Assembly: GCA_003857395.1 (NCBI GenBank)
Contig: RPRC01000162.1
Location: 1 to 15,503, forward strand
Source of the DNA: Geobacter sp.
GTDB lineage: Bacteria; Desulfobacterota; Desulfuromonadia; Geobacterales; Geobacteraceae
Length of the DNA stretch: 15,503 bases
Reading direction: 5' to 3'
Shown piece by piece: positions 14,761 through 15,503 of the stretch; the first letter of the stretch is position 1; each line of letters begins with the position of its first letter. The notes below the pieces were generated by a model. It worked only from the letters and a program-made list of their open reading frames with translations. It ran no database searches and was not told the origin of the DNA. A program made the translations under genes and the position numbers.

Positions 14761-15081
14761 ATGACACGCCAATCCCCCAATGAAATCATCTTGAACCAGA
14801 GTCCGGATGGCAGTACTTGCCTTGAAGTAAGCCTTCATGGAGATACAATCTTGCTTGCTCAGTCTCAGCTTGCAGAACTGTTTGACGTGAGTGTTCCAGC
14901 TTTCTAGAAGCATGTCCGTAATATATTGGAATGCGGAGAGTTTGATGCATCGGCAACTGTTTCCAAAATGGAAAGAGTTCAAGTTGAGGGTGGTCGGATG
15001 GTAAAGCGAATCCAAGTGCTTCTTCCCCAAGATCCTCACCATCCTGAAAATCGGCCACCTCAGGTATTTTGTACCACATAG
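14761..15081 (+). pseudogene. rhuM: Broken rhuM-like gene
   Basis: ATG 14761, with AGGAG at 14750-14754, opens MTRQSPNEIILNQSPDGSTCLEVSLHGDTILLAQSQLAELFDVSV, the N-terminus of RhuM-family proteins. A TAG at 14905-14907 replaces a codon in the helix normally reading VSVPTxxEHxxNI. The same frame then continues with family-like KHVRNILECGEFDASATVSKMERVQVEGGRMVKR before ending at 15081. RhuM proteins are normally about 330 residues, so both a nonsense mutation and loss of the 3' two thirds are seen. RhuM genes are often carried inside type I restriction operons, which fits the HsdR fragment just upstream. Confidence 0.7.
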
Positions 15082-15158
15082 ACCTCTATCGCGTATTGTG
15101 TTGGTACAAAATATTTGTACCACATAACACGATAATGTAGTATGGTGTTGGTACAAAA
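15067..15158. promoter_or_regulatory. Two tandem TTTGTACC/GGTACAAA palindromes, likely operator-promoter
   Basis: Unit 1 runs TTTTGTACCA (15067-15076) to TGGTACAAAA (15102-15111). Unit 2 runs TTTGTACCA (15114-15122) to TGGTACAAAA (15149-15158). Both arms extend with CACATA on the left and GTGTT on the right, while the centres differ. Within unit 2, TTGTAC (15115-15120) and TAGTAT (15138-15143) are spaced by 17 bases like a weak promoter, and the right arm would cover the start of transcription for the gene at 15171. Confidence 0.55.
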
Positions 15159-15170
15159 GAGGTGTTGGCC

Positions 15171-15500
15171 ATGCGTGAAAAAGAAAAAGACGATAGCGTG
15201 TTCAGGATGCTGCAATCTGAGCGGGACCGCTGCGCCCTCGTCATCGAGAAAATAAACAGCGAACTGGAAAAGCTGCCGAAAGGGTCTCTCGGACAACGGA
15301 AAGTGAAGAGCCACGGCAAGGAATATATTTATCCCTGCCTGAGATATCGGGAAGGTTCAGCAGTAAAGTACCAGCACCTTGCCCCTGAGAAGGCGGAAGA
15401 GCTAAAGCCTATGCTTGAACGGCGCAAGAAGCTACAGGCTGATCTGAAGGCAAACAAGAAGCGGGTGGCAACCCTGAATGCCATCCTCCCCCGAGGATAA
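15171..15500 (+). CDS. Small DUF6788-like coiled protein
   Basis: 109 residues from ATG 15171. AGAGGTG at 15158-15164 favours this over the GTG at 15162. KLPKGSLGQRKVKSHGKEYIYPCLRYREGSAVKYQHLAPEKAEELKPMLERRKKL is the pattern of a small family in which a short basic beta region (YxYxxYREG..v.yqyL) follows one helix and is followed by a second, coiled-coil-prone helix. Function is not known; such genes are common near transposases and integrases. No catalytic motif is visible. The gene sits directly behind the tandem palindromes, so it is probably tightly controlled. Its stop lies three bases before the window end. Confidence 0.7.
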   Translation: MREKEKDDSVFRMLQSERDRCALVIEKINSELEKLPKGSLGQRKVKSHGKEYIYPCLRYREGSAVKYQHLAPEKAEELKPMLERRKKLQADLKANKKRVATLNAILPRG

Positions 15501-15503
15501 TTT

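Noticed and set aside
15060..15319. Two overlapping minus-strand frames across the tandem palindromes
   Set aside because: Their codons are the palindromes themselves and the antisense of the DUF6788-like gene.
1..15503. CRISPR arrays, tRNA or rRNA genes, riboswitches
   Set aside because: No regularly spaced direct repeats, cloverleaf elements or known conserved RNA cores were recognised by eye on either strand.

Overview
The window looks like an accessory-rich stretch of a free-living, probably anaerobic Gram-negative chromosome. Several features are familiar from Geobacter and its relatives: a bacteriohemerythrin end, a SiaABCD-type c-di-GMP module, GGGGTCAGG-type REP sequences with an IS200-like REP-associated transposase, and MNT/HEPN pairs. 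That taxonomic guess rests on gene content only and is of low certainty. No rRNA, tRNA or CRISPR array was seen.

Left part (1-1226): the 3' end of a hemerythrin-like gene, a gamma-glutamylcyclotransferase-like gene, then about 670 bases without an intact gene that look like a worn insertion-sequence end. Signalling part (1227-4652): four co-directional, tightly packed genes form a SiaA-SiaB-SiaC-SiaD module. They encode a PP2C/SpoIIE phosphatase, a SiaB-family kinase, the SiaC phospho-switch and a GGDEF diguanylate cyclase. Here the phosphatase is soluble and carries an N-terminal PilZ domain with both c-di-GMP-binding motifs, so the product of the pathway could feed back on its first component. 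A graveyard of three unrelated mobile-element fragments follows (resolvase, IS21 IstA, ISL3 transposase; 4660-5226), then a lone phoU gene (5495-6196).

Mobile/conflict part (6197-15503): REP-type repeats lead into a Phd/YefM-RelE toxin-antitoxin pair. This pair sits between two copies of the same roughly 40-base leader, and the second copy directly precedes an intact REP-associated tyrosine transposase. Next comes a 1732-residue protein that joins a DEDD-type 3'-5' exonuclease, a RecQ (SF2) helicase and a UvrD/Rep (SF1) helicase. It is followed by a decayed MNT/HEPN pair whose 3' end has been taken over by a palindromic REP insertion, then by broken N-terminal pieces of a type I restriction subunit (HsdR) and of RhuM. 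The window ends with a small DUF6788-like gene behind two tandem palindromes that look like operators.

Two things deserve most attention. One is the PilZ-gated SiaABCD circuit, a possible closed c-di-GMP loop. The other is the exonuclease-RecQ-UvrD fusion embedded in toxin-antitoxin, restriction and transposon debris, a setting typical of genome-defence or DNA-conflict systems. All functions are inferred from motifs read by eye; no searches were run.
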